NCBI GenBank assembly: GCA_963799975.1
Contig: CAWCZF010000006.1
Location: 2,728,001-2,792,000, forward strand
Direction of reading: 5' to 3'
Source: Actinoallomurus sp963799975
GTDB lineage: Bacteria; Actinomycetota; Actinomycetes; Streptosporangiales; Streptosporangiaceae
Length of the DNA: 64,000 bases
A model generated the notes under the pieces. It was not told the origin of the DNA and ran no database searches. It saw only the letters and a program-made list of their open reading frames with translations. Shown here in pieces: positions 25,551 through 36,481 of the stretch (position 1 is the stretch's first letter; each line of letters opens with the position of its first letter). The position numbers and the translations under genes were made by a program.

Positions 25551-26841
25551 TCACTGGCAGCGCCGGGACGCGAGCAGGTCGAGGACGAGCGCGGCCGACC
25601 AGCTGAAGTCGTGGCTGCCACGGCCTGTGCCGTCGAACGGGTCGAAGTACTCGCGGAAGCCCGACTGGCGCACCAGCCGCAGCGTCGAGGCGAACAGCAG
25701 GTCCGACACGGTGTCCAGCCGGTGCGTGAGGGCGCCCATCCACACGAGCCAGTTGGTGTTCACCCAGGTGGGCCCGCGCCAGTACGCGCCGCGGTCGAAC
25801 GCGGCCGACTGGACGTCGCAGGTCGGCACCGGATAGCCGGTCGCGCCCGCGAACCGCGCCGACAGCAGCAGGTCCGCCAGGTCGGCCGCGACGGCGGACG
25901 GCAGGTCGGGGTCCAGCAGCGGCGCGAAGCCGGCGATCGTGGCGGCCGGTACGAGCTGCCCCGTGCGTACGTCGCGGGCGCGGAAGCAGCGGTTCTCGGC
26001 GTCCCAGAGCCGGTCGAGCAGGGCGTGGTGGATCCGCGCCGCCGCCTCGCGGTGCGGGCCGGGGTCGGCGCCGGTGAGCTCGGCGACCTCGGCCAGGGCG
26101 TGCGTCGAGGCGAGGAAGACCGCGTTGAACAGCGGATCCTCCACGACGAAAGGATGATCGTCGCGCAGGTACTCGTGGCGGTAGCCGGCGTCGCGCAGCG
26201 AGCGTACCAGTGCCACGTGCCGGTCGGAGTCGGCGCCCTCGGCGAGACGGCCGCGCGCGTACGGCGAGAGTGGCGGTTCGACGGCCTCGAGCGGGCGGTC
26301 CCAGGCCGGGCTGTTCTCCAGGCCCGACTCCCACGGGTGGCAGAGGCTGACCAGCCCGAGGCCGCCCACGTCGCGCTCGCGGGCGAGGTGGGCGTGCTGG
26401 GCGGCGAGCAGCGGATAGAGGCGCGCGAGGAACGATCGGTGCTCGCCGGGCCCCTGTGCCAGGCGCAGCGCGGCGAACGCCTGGAGCGGTGGCTGCGCCA
26501 GGCCGGAGGTGTCCACTCCGCGGGGGGCGGCCGGCTGCGCGCGGCTGCGCCAAAAGTCCGGCCCCGGAAAGTACGCGTGGCGCGGCACGCTGGAGCTGAA
26601 CACGATGTGCGGGCAGGAGGCCCGTCGCCCACTGCCCGCGAAACACCGACAGCAGCTCGATCCGCGCGCGCTCGGGCCGGTGCCGGGCGAGGCCGAGACT
26701 GACGAACGCCGAGTCCCAGCTCCACTGGTGCGGGTACAGGCCTGGGGAGGGCACGGTGGCAGCGCCGGTCCAGTTCGCGTCGAGTACGCGCGCGGCGGCC
26801 GCCCAGACGGTCGTCTCGTCACCTGTGAGCCGGGGCCCCAT
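25551..26841 (-). pseudogene. MGH1-like/GH63-type glycoside hydrolase, frameshifted
   Basis: The protein should be about 430 residues in an (alpha/alpha)6 barrel. The N-terminal part has the family segment PHQWSWDSAFVSLGLARH in one frame. The remainder (VSLCHPWESGLENSPAWD, DVQSAAFDRGAYWRGPTWVN, GFREYFDPFDGTGRGSHDFS) is in another. The switch is at about 26610-26613, where one extra C (G on the plus strand) in a run of three breaks GLLPHIVF. Everything else, including the Trp/Asp/Glu-rich active-site segments, is intact. It is either a recent one-base loss of function or a base-call error. The substrate is probably an alpha-glucoside or mannosylglycerate-like sugar. Confidence 0.75.
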
Positions 26842-26899
26842 TCACACAGAGTACGGGCACGGCCCACTGTCGGCGATGCCCGGTTGGTCCGGCATTGGG

Positions 26900-28123
26900 C
26901 TAGATGAAGAGCGTCTCTCCGAGGAATCCGCCCTTCCGCGTGCCCGGCGGGCAGGCGAAGACGCCGGATCCGACGTGCTCGACGTACTCGTTCATGTGGT
27001 CGGTGCCGGCCAGCCGGTTCTGTAGCGTCACGAACTGTGTGCGGGGGTCGCGCTGGTAGGCGAGGAAGAACAGGCCGGCGTCGAGACGGCCGAGTCCGTC
27101 GCTGCCGTCGGTGAAGGAGTAGCCGCGGCGCAGGATACGGACGCCGCCGTTGCTGTCGGGGTGGGCGAGGCGCACGTGGGCGTCGGCGGGCAGGCTGGCG
27201 AGTGGGACGGGGTCGTGTTCGTGCCGCGCGCCGTAGGGGTTGCCTTCGCCCTTCATCCGGCCGAAGACGTCCTGTTGTTCCTTGAGCGAGGTGCGGTCCC
27301 AGGTCTCGATGTGCATCCGGATACGGCGCGCGACGAGGTAGGAGCCGCCGTTCATCCAGGCCGCGCCGTCCTTGGCGGACGCCCAGACGTACCGGTCCAG
27401 CGCCGTCTGGTCGTCGCCGGGAATGTTGCGGGTGCCGTCCTTGAAGCCGAACATGTTCCGTGGCGTCTGCTGGTCCGGCGTGGTCGAGGAGGTCTTGCCG
27501 AAGCCGAGCTGTGACCAGCGCACCGCCACCACGCCGAAGCCGATACGGGCCAGGTTGCGGATCGCGTGCACCGCCACCTGGGGGTCATCGGCGCACGCCT
27601 GGACGCAGATGTCGCCGCCGGTACGGTCGGCGGACAGGTTGTCGCCGGGAAAGTGCGGCAGATCGGCCAGCGCGGCCGGCCGCCGCGCCTTGAGCCCGAA
27701 CCGGTCCGCACCACCCGACTCGAACAACGTGGGCCCGAACCCCACCGTGAGCGTCAGCCGGGCCGGAGGCAGGCCGAGCGCCTCCCCCGTGTCATCCGGC
27801 GGCGACTCGGGCAGGCCACCGGCCGCCGACCCGTACGGACGCCCGGCGGTCAGCGCCGCACCGGCCGCGGTCCACTCCTTCAACATCCGGACCAGGCGGG
27901 CGCGGTCGCCGGTGACCACGTCGAACGCGGCGAAGTGCAACCGGTCCTGCACCGGCGTCGCGATACCGGCCTGGTGCGCGCCATAGAACGGCACAGGGCT
28001 GGCCTCAGGCGCGGAGCCCTCATGGGCTCGGGCGACACTGACCAGGCCCGCGCCGGCCGCGGCACCCCCGGCCAGCGCCGCACCGGAGTAACCGAACAGC
28101 CGGCGCCTGCTGACCTGCCTCAC
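26900..28123 (-). CDS. efeB: Deferrochelatase/DyP-type peroxidase EfeB
   Basis: 407 residues. The Tat signal (SRRRLFGYSG, residues 5-14, then a hydrophobic core) sends the folded haem protein outside. The DyP signature GFKDGTRN carries the catalytic Asp, and the late DSNGGVRILRRGYSF segment is typical of the family. EfeB is the haem peroxidase of EfeUOB and is thought to oxidise Fe(II) or act on haem. The GTG start overlaps the efeO stop by four bases (28120-28123). No EfeU permease gene is present beside it. Confidence 0.93.
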   Translation of the reverse strand: MRQVSRRRLFGYSGAALAGGAAAGAGLVSVARAHEGSAPEASPVPFYGAHQAGIATPVQDRLHFAAFDVVTGDRARLVRMLKEWTAAGAALTAGRPYGSAAGGLPESPPDDTGEALGLPPARLTLTVGFGPTLFESGGADRFGLKARRPAALADLPHFPGDNLSADRTGGDICVQACADDPQVAVHAIRNLARIGFGVVAVRWSQLGFGKTSSTTPDQQTPRNMFGFKDGTRNIPGDDQTALDRYVWASAKDGAAWMNGGSYLVARRIRMHIETWDRTSLKEQQDVFGRMKGEGNPYGARHEHDPVPLASLPADAHVRLAHPDSNGGVRILRRGYSFTDGSDGLGRLDAGLFFLAYQRDPRTQFVTLQNRLAGTDHMNEYVEHVGSGVFACPPGTRKGGFLGETLFI

Positions 28124-29244
28124 TTGGCGACGACCCCCGCGAGCTTGGACAACGGCTCGCCCAGCGCGTTGACCTCGTTGGACAGCTCCTTGCGCTGCGC
28201 CTCACCGACCGTGTCATAGGACACGTACCCGTCGCCCTTCTTGTACTTGGCCAGCAGCTTCCGCACCTTGGCGAACTCATCGGCCAGCTCCGAGGACAGA
28301 CCCGGGTCCTTCTCCCCCACGACCGGCTTGAGCAGCTCGAACGCCTTCTGCGCGCCGGCGACGTTGCCCTCGAAGTCACTCAGGTCGGTGTGGGAGAAGA
28401 TGTCCTCCTCACCGGTGATCTTGCCGGTCGCGACCTCATCGAGCAACTCCTTGGCACCGTTGGCCATCGAGGTCGCGGTGATCGACGCGGTGCCCACCCG
28501 GACCTTGAGAATCTCGATCTCCTTCACGAGCTGGTCCGCGACCGGGCCCTCGCCCTTGAGCGACCTGGTCTTCCACAGCGCCTTCTCGATCTGATGCCAG
28601 CCCGTCCACTTCTGACCCTTCACCAGATCCGCCTCACGCGTGTCGACCTTCGGGTCGATGTCACCGAACGACTCCGCCACCGGCTCGATGGCCTCCCAGC
28701 CGAAACGCGACCGCGCGAACTCAGCCCTCGCACCGGCCATGTCGCCCTTGGACACCGAGGCGGCGAACGTCTTGGTCTTGGCCAGGGTGTCGTCCACCTG
28801 CCGGCCGATATAGACCCGGTAGGCAGCGACCGCCCGGTCCAGACGCGGGTCGGTGGCCTTGCCCTTGCCGGTCACCGTGAACGTCTGGGAGGGGCCCTTG
28901 CCCGTCATCCCGGCGCTGCACATGATCTTGTACGTGCCGGCGCTGAGCGAGACGGTGATCTCCGTGCCGGTCCCGGGGCCGATGTTCTCCCGCTCCGAGA
29001 CGATCTTGCCGTCCGGTGCGAGGACCTCCAGCTCGTTGACCTGGGACCCCTTGTTGGTGACCTTGAAGGTCGTGGCACCGGCCGCGCCGGTCTTGGCGCC
29101 CACCTCACAGCTCGAGTCGGTGGCGGTCACCTTGATCGCCGCGTCCTTGCCTCCGGCGGAGTCGTCCTTGGACCCGCACCCCGAGAGCACGGACAGCGAG
29201 ACGAGCGCGGCGCTCGCGGTGGCGAGCACGGGGGCAGAACGCAT
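28120..29244 (-). CDS. efeO: Iron uptake lipoprotein EfeO (cupredoxin plus imelysin/M75 domains)
   Basis: 374 residues. A lipoprotein signal ends in LSGC (Cys near residue 23). The cupredoxin domain (about 35-125) includes EVGAKTGAAGATTFKVTN and TYKIMCSAGMTGKG. The C-terminal imelysin-like M75 domain has the HxxE motif in TGWHQIEKALW, which binds the metal. It delivers Fe to the EfeU permease in the full system. The ATG at 29244 has a GGAGA site and lies under two IdeR-like boxes. efeB follows with a GTGA overlap. Confidence 0.94.
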   Translation of the reverse strand: MRSAPVLATASAALVSLSVLSGCGSKDDSAGGKDAAIKVTATDSSCEVGAKTGAAGATTFKVTNKGSQVNELEVLAPDGKIVSERENIGPGTGTEITVSLSAGTYKIMCSAGMTGKGPSQTFTVTGKGKATDPRLDRAVAAYRVYIGRQVDDTLAKTKTFAASVSKGDMAGARAEFARSRFGWEAIEPVAESFGDIDPKVDTREADLVKGQKWTGWHQIEKALWKTRSLKGEGPVADQLVKEIEILKVRVGTASITATSMANGAKELLDEVATGKITGEEDIFSHTDLSDFEGNVAGAQKAFELLKPVVGEKDPGLSSELADEFAKVRKLLAKYKKGDGYVSYDTVGEAQRKELSNEVNALGEPLSKLAGVVAK

Positions 29245-29283
29245 GAGATCTCCAGCAGACGAAACGGGTTAGGCGTTCCTTAC

Positions 29284-29317
29284 TTAGCCTAGGCGTGCCT
29301 AACTTAGCCTTACCTAA
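29284..29317 (-). promoter_or_regulatory. Two overlapping IdeR/DmdR-like iron boxes
   Basis: Two 19-bp segments resemble the consensus TTAGGTTAGSCTAACCTAA. On the minus strand the one at 29299-29317 reads TTAGGTAAGGCTAAGTTAG, matching 15 of 19 positions, and the one at 29284-29302 (TTAGGCACGCCTAGGCTAA) is weaker. They share four bases. They lie 40-73 bp upstream of the efeO ATG. Fe(II)-IdeR would repress efeOB when iron is plentiful. Confidence 0.75.
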
Positions 29318-29390
29318 CCTGATTTCGTCAAGCCACCCGCACGGCAGGACCATGTGAGGCTGCACACGCACTCCCTGCGGACCCCACACG

Positions 29391-29438
29391 CGCGTACGCC
29401 CGCGCACCCCGGATGGCGGGGGTGCGCGGGCGTACGCG
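29391..29438 (-). terminator. Strong terminator hairpin after rpoD
   Basis: A perfect 20-bp stem (29391-29410 with 29419-29438, left arm CGCGTACGCCCGCGCACCCC) closes an 8-base loop. It lies 39 bp downstream of the rpoD stop, so it probably ends the dnaG-rpoD transcript ahead of efeO. Confidence 0.85.
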
Positions 29439-29476
29439 GCGGGCCGGCGTCACGAGAGCCACCGGCCCGCGATCGT

Positions 29477-30649
29477 TCATTCGAGATATTCGCGCAGCAT
29501 CTGTGCGCGGGTGGGGTGGCGGAGCTTGGCCAGTGTCTTGGACTCGATCTGGCGGATGCGCTCCCGTGTCACGCCGAACTCCCGGCCGACCTCCTCAAGG
29601 GTGCGCGGGTGGCCGTCCGTTAGGCCGAAGCGCAGCTGGATGATGCGCTGCTCACGGTCGGACAGCGAGCCCAGAATGCCGTCGAGCTGATCTTGCAGCA
29701 GGATGAACGCCGCCGCCTCGATGGGGACCACGGCGTCGGCGTCCTCGATGAAGTCGCCGAGATCGGAGTCCTCCTCGCCGATCGGCGACTGGAGCGACAC
29801 GGGTTCTTGTGCGACCCGCTGGATCTCCACGACCCGCTCGGGGGAAAGGCCCATCTCCTGGCCGATCTCGTCGGGTGAGGGTTCGCGGCCCAGGTCCTGG
29901 TGGAGCTGGCGCTGCACGCGCACCAGCTTGTTGATGGTCTCCACCATGTGGACCGGGATACGGATGGTCCGTGCCTGGTCCGCGATGGCTCGCGTGATCG
30001 CCTGCCGGATCCACCAGGTCGCATAGGTCGAGAACTTGTAGCCCTTGGTGTAGTCGAACTTCTCGACGGCACGTATCAGCCCGAGATTCCCCTCCTGGAT
30101 GAGATCGAGGAACAGCATTCCGCGACCGACGTAACGCTTGGCGATGGACACCACCAGGCGCAGGTTGGCCTCGATCAGTCGTTGCTTCGCCCGTACTCCG
30201 TCACGGGCCAGCAGTTCGAGGTCGGTACGTTCTCCGGGGGTGATGATGGCCGCCCTGGCCACCTTCTCCTCGGCGAACAGTCCCGCCTCGATCGATTTCG
30301 CTAGTTCGACTTCCTCTTCTGCCGTGAGTAGCGGCACGCGGCCGATCTCTCGCAGATAGATGCGGACCAGGTCGCTCGTCGGCGCGCGCCGGGAGACGTC
30401 ATCTCCGTCAACGCGCGCCGAGTCCTCGTGCCCACTGTGTGACTCGAGGACTTCGACACCCTGCTCACCCAATATCCGGACGACTCGATCCATCGAGTCG
30501 GCCGGCAGGTCTGAGCGGTCGATCGCGGCAGCGACGTCGTCGACTGTTATTCCGCGCTCTCTGCCGCGTGCGACGAGGTCCGCCACCTGCTCAACCGATG
30601 GCGTTTCGCTTGGCAGCACCGAAGGGCCCACGATGACAGTGTGCGTCAA
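29477..30649 (-). CDS. rpoD: RNA polymerase principal-type sigma factor (RpoD/SigA family)
   Basis: 390 residues from a TTG at 30649; a GTG at 30631 is a second possible start. Core regions are complete: DLVRIYLREIGRVPLL (1.2), NLRLVVSIAKRYVGRGMLFL with DLIQEGNLGLIRAVEKFDY (2.1-2.2), KFSTYATWWIRQAITRAI (2.3-2.4), region 3, and EEVGREFGVTRERIRQIESK (4.2). The N terminus is shorter than that of HrdB/SigA housekeeping factors, which carry a long acidic extension. It lies just after dnaG (41 bp), the old macromolecular-synthesis arrangement, although rpsU is missing. A strong terminator follows. Confidence 0.93.
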   Translation of the reverse strand: MTHTVIVGPSVLPSETPSVEQVADLVARGRERGITVDDVAAAIDRSDLPADSMDRVVRILGEQGVEVLESHSGHEDSARVDGDDVSRRAPTSDLVRIYLREIGRVPLLTAEEEVELAKSIEAGLFAEEKVARAAIITPGERTDLELLARDGVRAKQRLIEANLRLVVSIAKRYVGRGMLFLDLIQEGNLGLIRAVEKFDYTKGYKFSTYATWWIRQAITRAIADQARTIRIPVHMVETINKLVRVQRQLHQDLGREPSPDEIGQEMGLSPERVVEIQRVAQEPVSLQSPIGEEDSDLGDFIEDADAVVPIEAAAFILLQDQLDGILGSLSDREQRIIQLRFGLTDGHPRTLEEVGREFGVTRERIRQIESKTLAKLRHPTRAQMLREYLE

Positions 30650-30690
30650 GGTGACCGCGTAACGGGGGACCTATTTTTGTGTCCCGTGCG

Positions 30691-32562
30691 TCACAATGAC
30701 CCGATCCCTCGCTCGCGCAACGTGCGTCTCTGCTGCTCAAGGGCGACGAGGTCACCGAAAAGGCGGTTGTACTCCTCTTGGTGCTCGACCGGATTCAGCC
30801 GTCCGAGTTTGGACTGTACCTGCGTGATCACTCGGGTGACCTGCACTTCCTGCAATCTGGACAACATTGCGTGCGCATATCGGTTGTCCGGATCCCCGGT
30901 GGATTGCAATGGCTCCACCGCCAGGCTGGTGACCATGTCCCTGACCTCGTCGTTCGGTGCGGCCTCGCGCAGCCGGCCGGCCCATTCGGGTCCACTTGCG
31001 GCCGCGGTGCCGCCGAGTTCGGCGATCAGCTCGCGTACGGCGGCGTGGCCCGGCACCATCAGCGCGTCGGCGGGCACGGCGTCGAAGCCGGGACCGAGCA
31101 GCGCGGGCCGCTGGACGGCGAGCTTGAGCGTCTCGCGCTCGACCCGCGCGATCGGGTCGTTCGGGTCGTAGGCGGGCCGCTGCGGCGGGGGCGGGGCCTC
31201 GGCGGTCTCGGCGCCCCGGCGGCGCGGGTCGCCGCGACGGCGCGTGGCGTGCTCGCGGACCCGGTGCAGGACGAACTGCTCGTCCAGGAAGCCGGTCCAC
31301 TTGTCCAGGTCGATGGCGTAGCGGTCGCGCATCCCGCGGTCGCGGATCCCCGCGATGATCGGCGCGGCCGCGTCGATGGCGGCCAGCCGGCCCTCGGTGG
31401 TCTCCAGGTCATACTTTTCGATCGTCGCGCGGATGGCGAACCGGAACAGCGGCACGCGTGAGGCGACCAGGTCGCGCACGGCGGCGTCGCCGTGCTTCAT
31501 CCTCAGGTCGCACGGGTCGAGCCCGTCGGGCTGGACGGCCACGAACGTCTGCGCGGCGAACTTGTGCTCGGACTCGAACGCCCGCAGCGCGGCCCGCTGG
31601 CCGGCCGTGTCGCCGTCGAAGGTGAAGATGACCTCGCCGCTCGCCTCGTCCTGGTCCATCAGGAGACGACGGAGGATCTTGATGTGCTCGTCGCCGAACG
31701 ACGTGCCGGAGGTCGCGATGGCGGTGCCGACGCCTGCCAGGTGACAGGCCATGACGTCGGTGTAGCCCTCGACGATGACGGCCTGCCGCCGCCGCGCGAT
31801 CTCCTTCTTGGCCAGGTCGGCGCCGTAGAGCACCGAGCCCTTCTTGAACAGGGGCGTCTCGGGGGTGTTGAGGTATTTCGGTCCGTCGTCGCGCTCCTCC
31901 AGCCGCCGCGCGCCGAACCCGACGACGTCGCCGGTGAGGTCGCGGATCGGCCAGATCAGCCGGCCGCGGAACCGGTCGATCGGCCCGCGGCGCCCCTGGC
32001 TGGCCAGGCCGCCGGTGATCAGCTCCTTGTCGCTGAAGCCGCGGCCGCGCAGGTGACGGACCAGCGCCTCCCATTCGTTCGGCGCGTAGCCGACGCCGAA
32101 CCGGCCGGCCTCCTCGCGGCCGAACCCGCGCTCGGCCAGGAACCTGCGGCCCAGCTCGGCGGCCGGGGTCAGGAGCTGCTCGACGTAGAACTCGGCCGCG
32201 GCCCGGTGCGCCTCGACCAGCCGGGTGCGCTCGCCCTTCTGCCGGCCGGGGACGTAGCCGCCCTCGGTGTAGCGGAGCTGGATGCCCGCCTTGGCCGCGA
32301 GCCGCTCGATCGCCTCGGCGAACGACAGATGGTCGATCTTCTGGATGAAGGCGATGGCGTCGCCGCCCTCGCCGCAGCCGAAGCAGTGCCACAGGCCGTT
32401 GGAGACGTTGAAAGAGGGCGACTTTTCGTCGTGGAACGGGCAGAGGCCCTTGAGCGCGCCACCTCCGGCATTGCGGAGCTGGACATACTCCCCCACGACC
32501 GCGTCGATCGGCGACCGTTCGCGTACGAGTGCGATGTCTTCATCGCGGATCCGGCCTGCCAC
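30691..32562 (-). CDS. dnaG: DNA primase DnaG
   Basis: 623 residues, GTG start. The CHC2 zinc motif uses C41, H44, C60 and C63 (CPFHDEK, HCFGCGEGGD). The catalytic Toprim domain shows VEGYTDVMACHLAG and FTFDGDTAGQRAA. The C-terminal helicase-binding domain is present and low in complexity near 440-470 (RRRGDPRRRGAETAEAPPPP). It makes RNA primers for the lagging strand. The rpoD gene follows on the same strand, and the ABC ATPase diverges upstream. Confidence 0.97.
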   Translation of the reverse strand: MAGRIRDEDIALVRERSPIDAVVGEYVQLRNAGGGALKGLCPFHDEKSPSFNVSNGLWHCFGCGEGGDAIAFIQKIDHLSFAEAIERLAAKAGIQLRYTEGGYVPGRQKGERTRLVEAHRAAAEFYVEQLLTPAAELGRRFLAERGFGREEAGRFGVGYAPNEWEALVRHLRGRGFSDKELITGGLASQGRRGPIDRFRGRLIWPIRDLTGDVVGFGARRLEERDDGPKYLNTPETPLFKKGSVLYGADLAKKEIARRRQAVIVEGYTDVMACHLAGVGTAIATSGTSFGDEHIKILRRLLMDQDEASGEVIFTFDGDTAGQRAALRAFESEHKFAAQTFVAVQPDGLDPCDLRMKHGDAAVRDLVASRVPLFRFAIRATIEKYDLETTEGRLAAIDAAAPIIAGIRDRGMRDRYAIDLDKWTGFLDEQFVLHRVREHATRRRGDPRRRGAETAEAPPPPQRPAYDPNDPIARVERETLKLAVQRPALLGPGFDAVPADALMVPGHAAVRELIAELGGTAAASGPEWAGRLREAAPNDEVRDMVTSLAVEPLQSTGDPDNRYAHAMLSRLQEVQVTRVITQVQSKLGRLNPVEHQEEYNRLFGDLVALEQQRRTLRERGIGSL

Positions 32563-32781
32563 GTCGGCAGTCTAGTCGCGTCACGCCGCCAACCGAGCCA
32601 CCTGTGACCATTCGTATTGACTGGACAAATCACGCACATACACGGTGTACTGGCCCAACTTCGGCGGGCTTCGGCACTCTCCGAAACTCGCCATCGGGTG
32701 CACGGGGTGCGCCGGCGAGCGGATTCACGCGTGCGGCCGTCCCCCTATTCCGGCGGCTGCGGTGAGCATGGGGTGTCAGTG

Positions 32782-34041
32782 ATGACCGAAGTCGTCCTCG
32801 ACGCGGTGAACAAGGTTTTCCCGGACGGTTTTCACGCCGTCCGCGACGTGAGCCTGCGCGTTCCCGACGGCGAGCTGTTCGTCCTCCTCGGCCCGTCCGG
32901 CTGCGGCAAGTCGACGATCCTGCGCATGGTCGCCGGGCTGGAGGAGATCACCTCGGGCAGCCTGTGGCTCAGCGGCCGTCTCGCCAACCACCTCCCGCCG
33001 CGCGAGCGCGACCTGGCGATGGTGTTCCAGAACGGCGCGCTGTACCCGCACCGCAGCGTCCGCGGCAACATCGCCTTCCCGCTGGAGGTCGCCGGCCGCA
33101 ACACCGACGACTCGCAGGAACGCATCGTCGAGCTGTCGCGCGCGCTCGGCATCGAGGAGACGCTCGGGCGGCTGCCCTCGACGCTGTCCGGCGGCCAGCG
33201 CCAGCGGGTGGCGATGGGACGTGCGCTGATCCGGCAGCCGGGCATCTTCTTGATGGACGAGCCGCTCTCGAACCTGGACGCGGGCCTGCGCACCGAGCTG
33301 CGGATGGAGATCGGCGCCCTCGTACGGTCCCTGGGCGTCACCACGCTGTACGTCACCCACGACCAGACCGAGGCCCTCACCCTCGCCGACCGCGTCGCGA
33401 TCCTGCGCCGCGGGGTCCTGCAGGACGTCGGCACGCCGCAGCAGGTCTACGACGACCCGGCGACGGTGTTCACCGCGGCGTTCCTCAGCGCCCCGCCGAT
33501 CAACCTCGTACGCGCCTCGGTCCGCGCCGACCAGAACGACGGGGTCGTACTGGGCTTCGGCGACCAGCACCTCAGCATGCCGTGGTCGGACCCGCGCGCC
33601 GCCGGGCTGGTCTCCCAGCACGGGTCGTTCGTCACGCTCGGCATCCGCGCCGACGCCCTGCGCCCGGACCCGGACGGCCTGGTCTCCGGGCGGGTGCGCG
33701 CGCTGGAGTTCCACGGCCACGAGTGGCTGGCGCACATCGAGGCGGGGGTGGCGCTGCTCGACACCGAGGCGTTCCGCGACGACGAGCCGCCACATGAGGA
33801 GCGTGGCGGCGACCCGGGCCTGCTGCGGCGGCTGCTGCGGCAGACGAAGATCATCGCCGACGAGGAGGAGCCCGCTGAGCGTGTCACGCACGGCGGCACC
33901 CACCGCCGGTCCGACCTGGTGTTCCGGCTGGAGACGCGCGCGGGGATCGCCGTCGACCAGAACGTGCGCCTGTCCATCGACGTCGACCGCGTGCTCCTGT
34001 TCGGCGAGGACGGCCGCCGGGTCGACAAGGTCGAGCGCTGA
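32782..34041 (+). CDS. Sugar-type ABC transporter ATPase (UgpC/MsiK-like), orphan
   Basis: 419 residues from the ATG at 32782; a GTG at 32773 is possible, and the ribosome site is weak. Walker A is GPSGCGKST, signature LSGGQRQR, Walker B FLMDEPLSNLD and H-loop TLYVTHDQTEA. The C-terminal TOBE-like regulatory domain is longer than in MsiK (about 377 residues), with an acidic insertion around DDEPPHEERGGDPG. No permease or binding protein is nearby, so it may be a shared ATPase serving several carbohydrate importers, as MsiK does in Streptomyces (inference). Confidence 0.85.
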   Translation: MTEVVLDAVNKVFPDGFHAVRDVSLRVPDGELFVLLGPSGCGKSTILRMVAGLEEITSGSLWLSGRLANHLPPRERDLAMVFQNGALYPHRSVRGNIAFPLEVAGRNTDDSQERIVELSRALGIEETLGRLPSTLSGGQRQRVAMGRALIRQPGIFLMDEPLSNLDAGLRTELRMEIGALVRSLGVTTLYVTHDQTEALTLADRVAILRRGVLQDVGTPQQVYDDPATVFTAAFLSAPPINLVRASVRADQNDGVVLGFGDQHLSMPWSDPRAAGLVSQHGSFVTLGIRADALRPDPDGLVSGRVRALEFHGHEWLAHIEAGVALLDTEAFRDDEPPHEERGGDPGLLRRLLRQTKIIADEEEPAERVTHGGTHRRSDLVFRLETRAGIAVDQNVRLSIDVDRVLLFGEDGRRVDKVER

Positions 34042-34157
34042 CCGCACGCGCCGCCGCCGATCACGAGACGTGCCGCGTTGTGTTTCGGCTGGGAAAATTC
34101 GTGTTACATCGAGGTCTCGCCGTTCTCACCGGCGGCGGCGCGAGCTAGCGTCGCTGT

Positions 34158-34460
34158 GTGCTGATCACGCCACACGAGCAGGAGCGCCTGCTGATCCACG
34201 TGGCGGCCGGGCTCGCCCGCGACCGCCGTGCACGAGGTCTGCGGCTCAACCATCCCGAGGCGACCGCGATCATCGCCGCGTACGTGCTGGAGGGCGCGCG
34301 CGACGGGCGCGGGGTGGCCGAGTTGATGGAGGCGGGCCGCGACGTGCTCACCCGCGAGGACGTGATGGAAGGAGTGCCGGAGATGCTCGACTCCGTACAG
34401 ATCGAGGCGACCTTCCCCGACGGCACCAAGCTCGTCACCGTCCACCGGCCGATCCCGTGA
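34158..34460 (+). CDS. ureA: Urease gamma subunit UreA
   Basis: 100 residues from a GTG. Conserved segments: LTPHEQERLLIHVAAGLARD-like start, RLNHPEATAIIAAYVLEGAR, DGRGVAELME, VLTREDVMEGVPEML and VQIEATFPDGTKLVTVHRPI. It forms the trimer with UreB and UreC. The stop overlaps the ureB GTG (GTGA at 34457-34460). Confidence 0.97.
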   Translation: MLITPHEQERLLIHVAAGLARDRRARGLRLNHPEATAIIAAYVLEGARDGRGVAELMEAGRDVLTREDVMEGVPEMLDSVQIEATFPDGTKLVTVHRPIP

Positions 34461-34745
34461 ACGGCGTTCCCGGCGAGATCGTCACCGGCGAGGGCGCGGT
34501 GGAGCTGAACCCGGGCCGCCCGCGTACGACGCTGACCGTGGTCAACACCGGCGACCGGCCGGTGCAGGTCGGCTCGCACTACCACTTCGCCCAGGCCAAC
34601 GACGCGCTGGAGTTCGACCGGGCGGCGGCGCGCGGGCACCGGCTCGACGTGCCCGCCGGCACCGCCGTACGGTTCGAGCCGGGCATCACCCGCGAGGTCG
34701 ACCTCGTCCCGCTCGCCGGACGCCGTGCCGTACCCGGGCTCCGCC

Positions 34746-34753
<8 letters not shown>
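34457..34753 (+). CDS. ureB: Urease beta subunit UreB
   Basis: 98 residues, GTG start. It carries PGEIVTGEGAVELNPGRPRT, VVNTGDRPVQVGSHYHFAQA, NDALEFDRAAARGHRLDVPA and FEPGITREVDLVPLAGRR, all typical of UreB. The gene overlaps ureA at its start and ureC at its end by eight bases. The frame is intact. Confidence 0.97.
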
Positions 34754-36448
<1,695 letters not shown>

Positions 36449-36481
36449 TGATCTGATGGGCCGCGCACCGAGGGACCGCCG

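Noticed and set aside
34042..34157. Riboswitch or nickel-responsive element before the urease operon
   Set aside because: No conserved fold or NikR/Nur-like palindrome stands out in the 116-bp gap.
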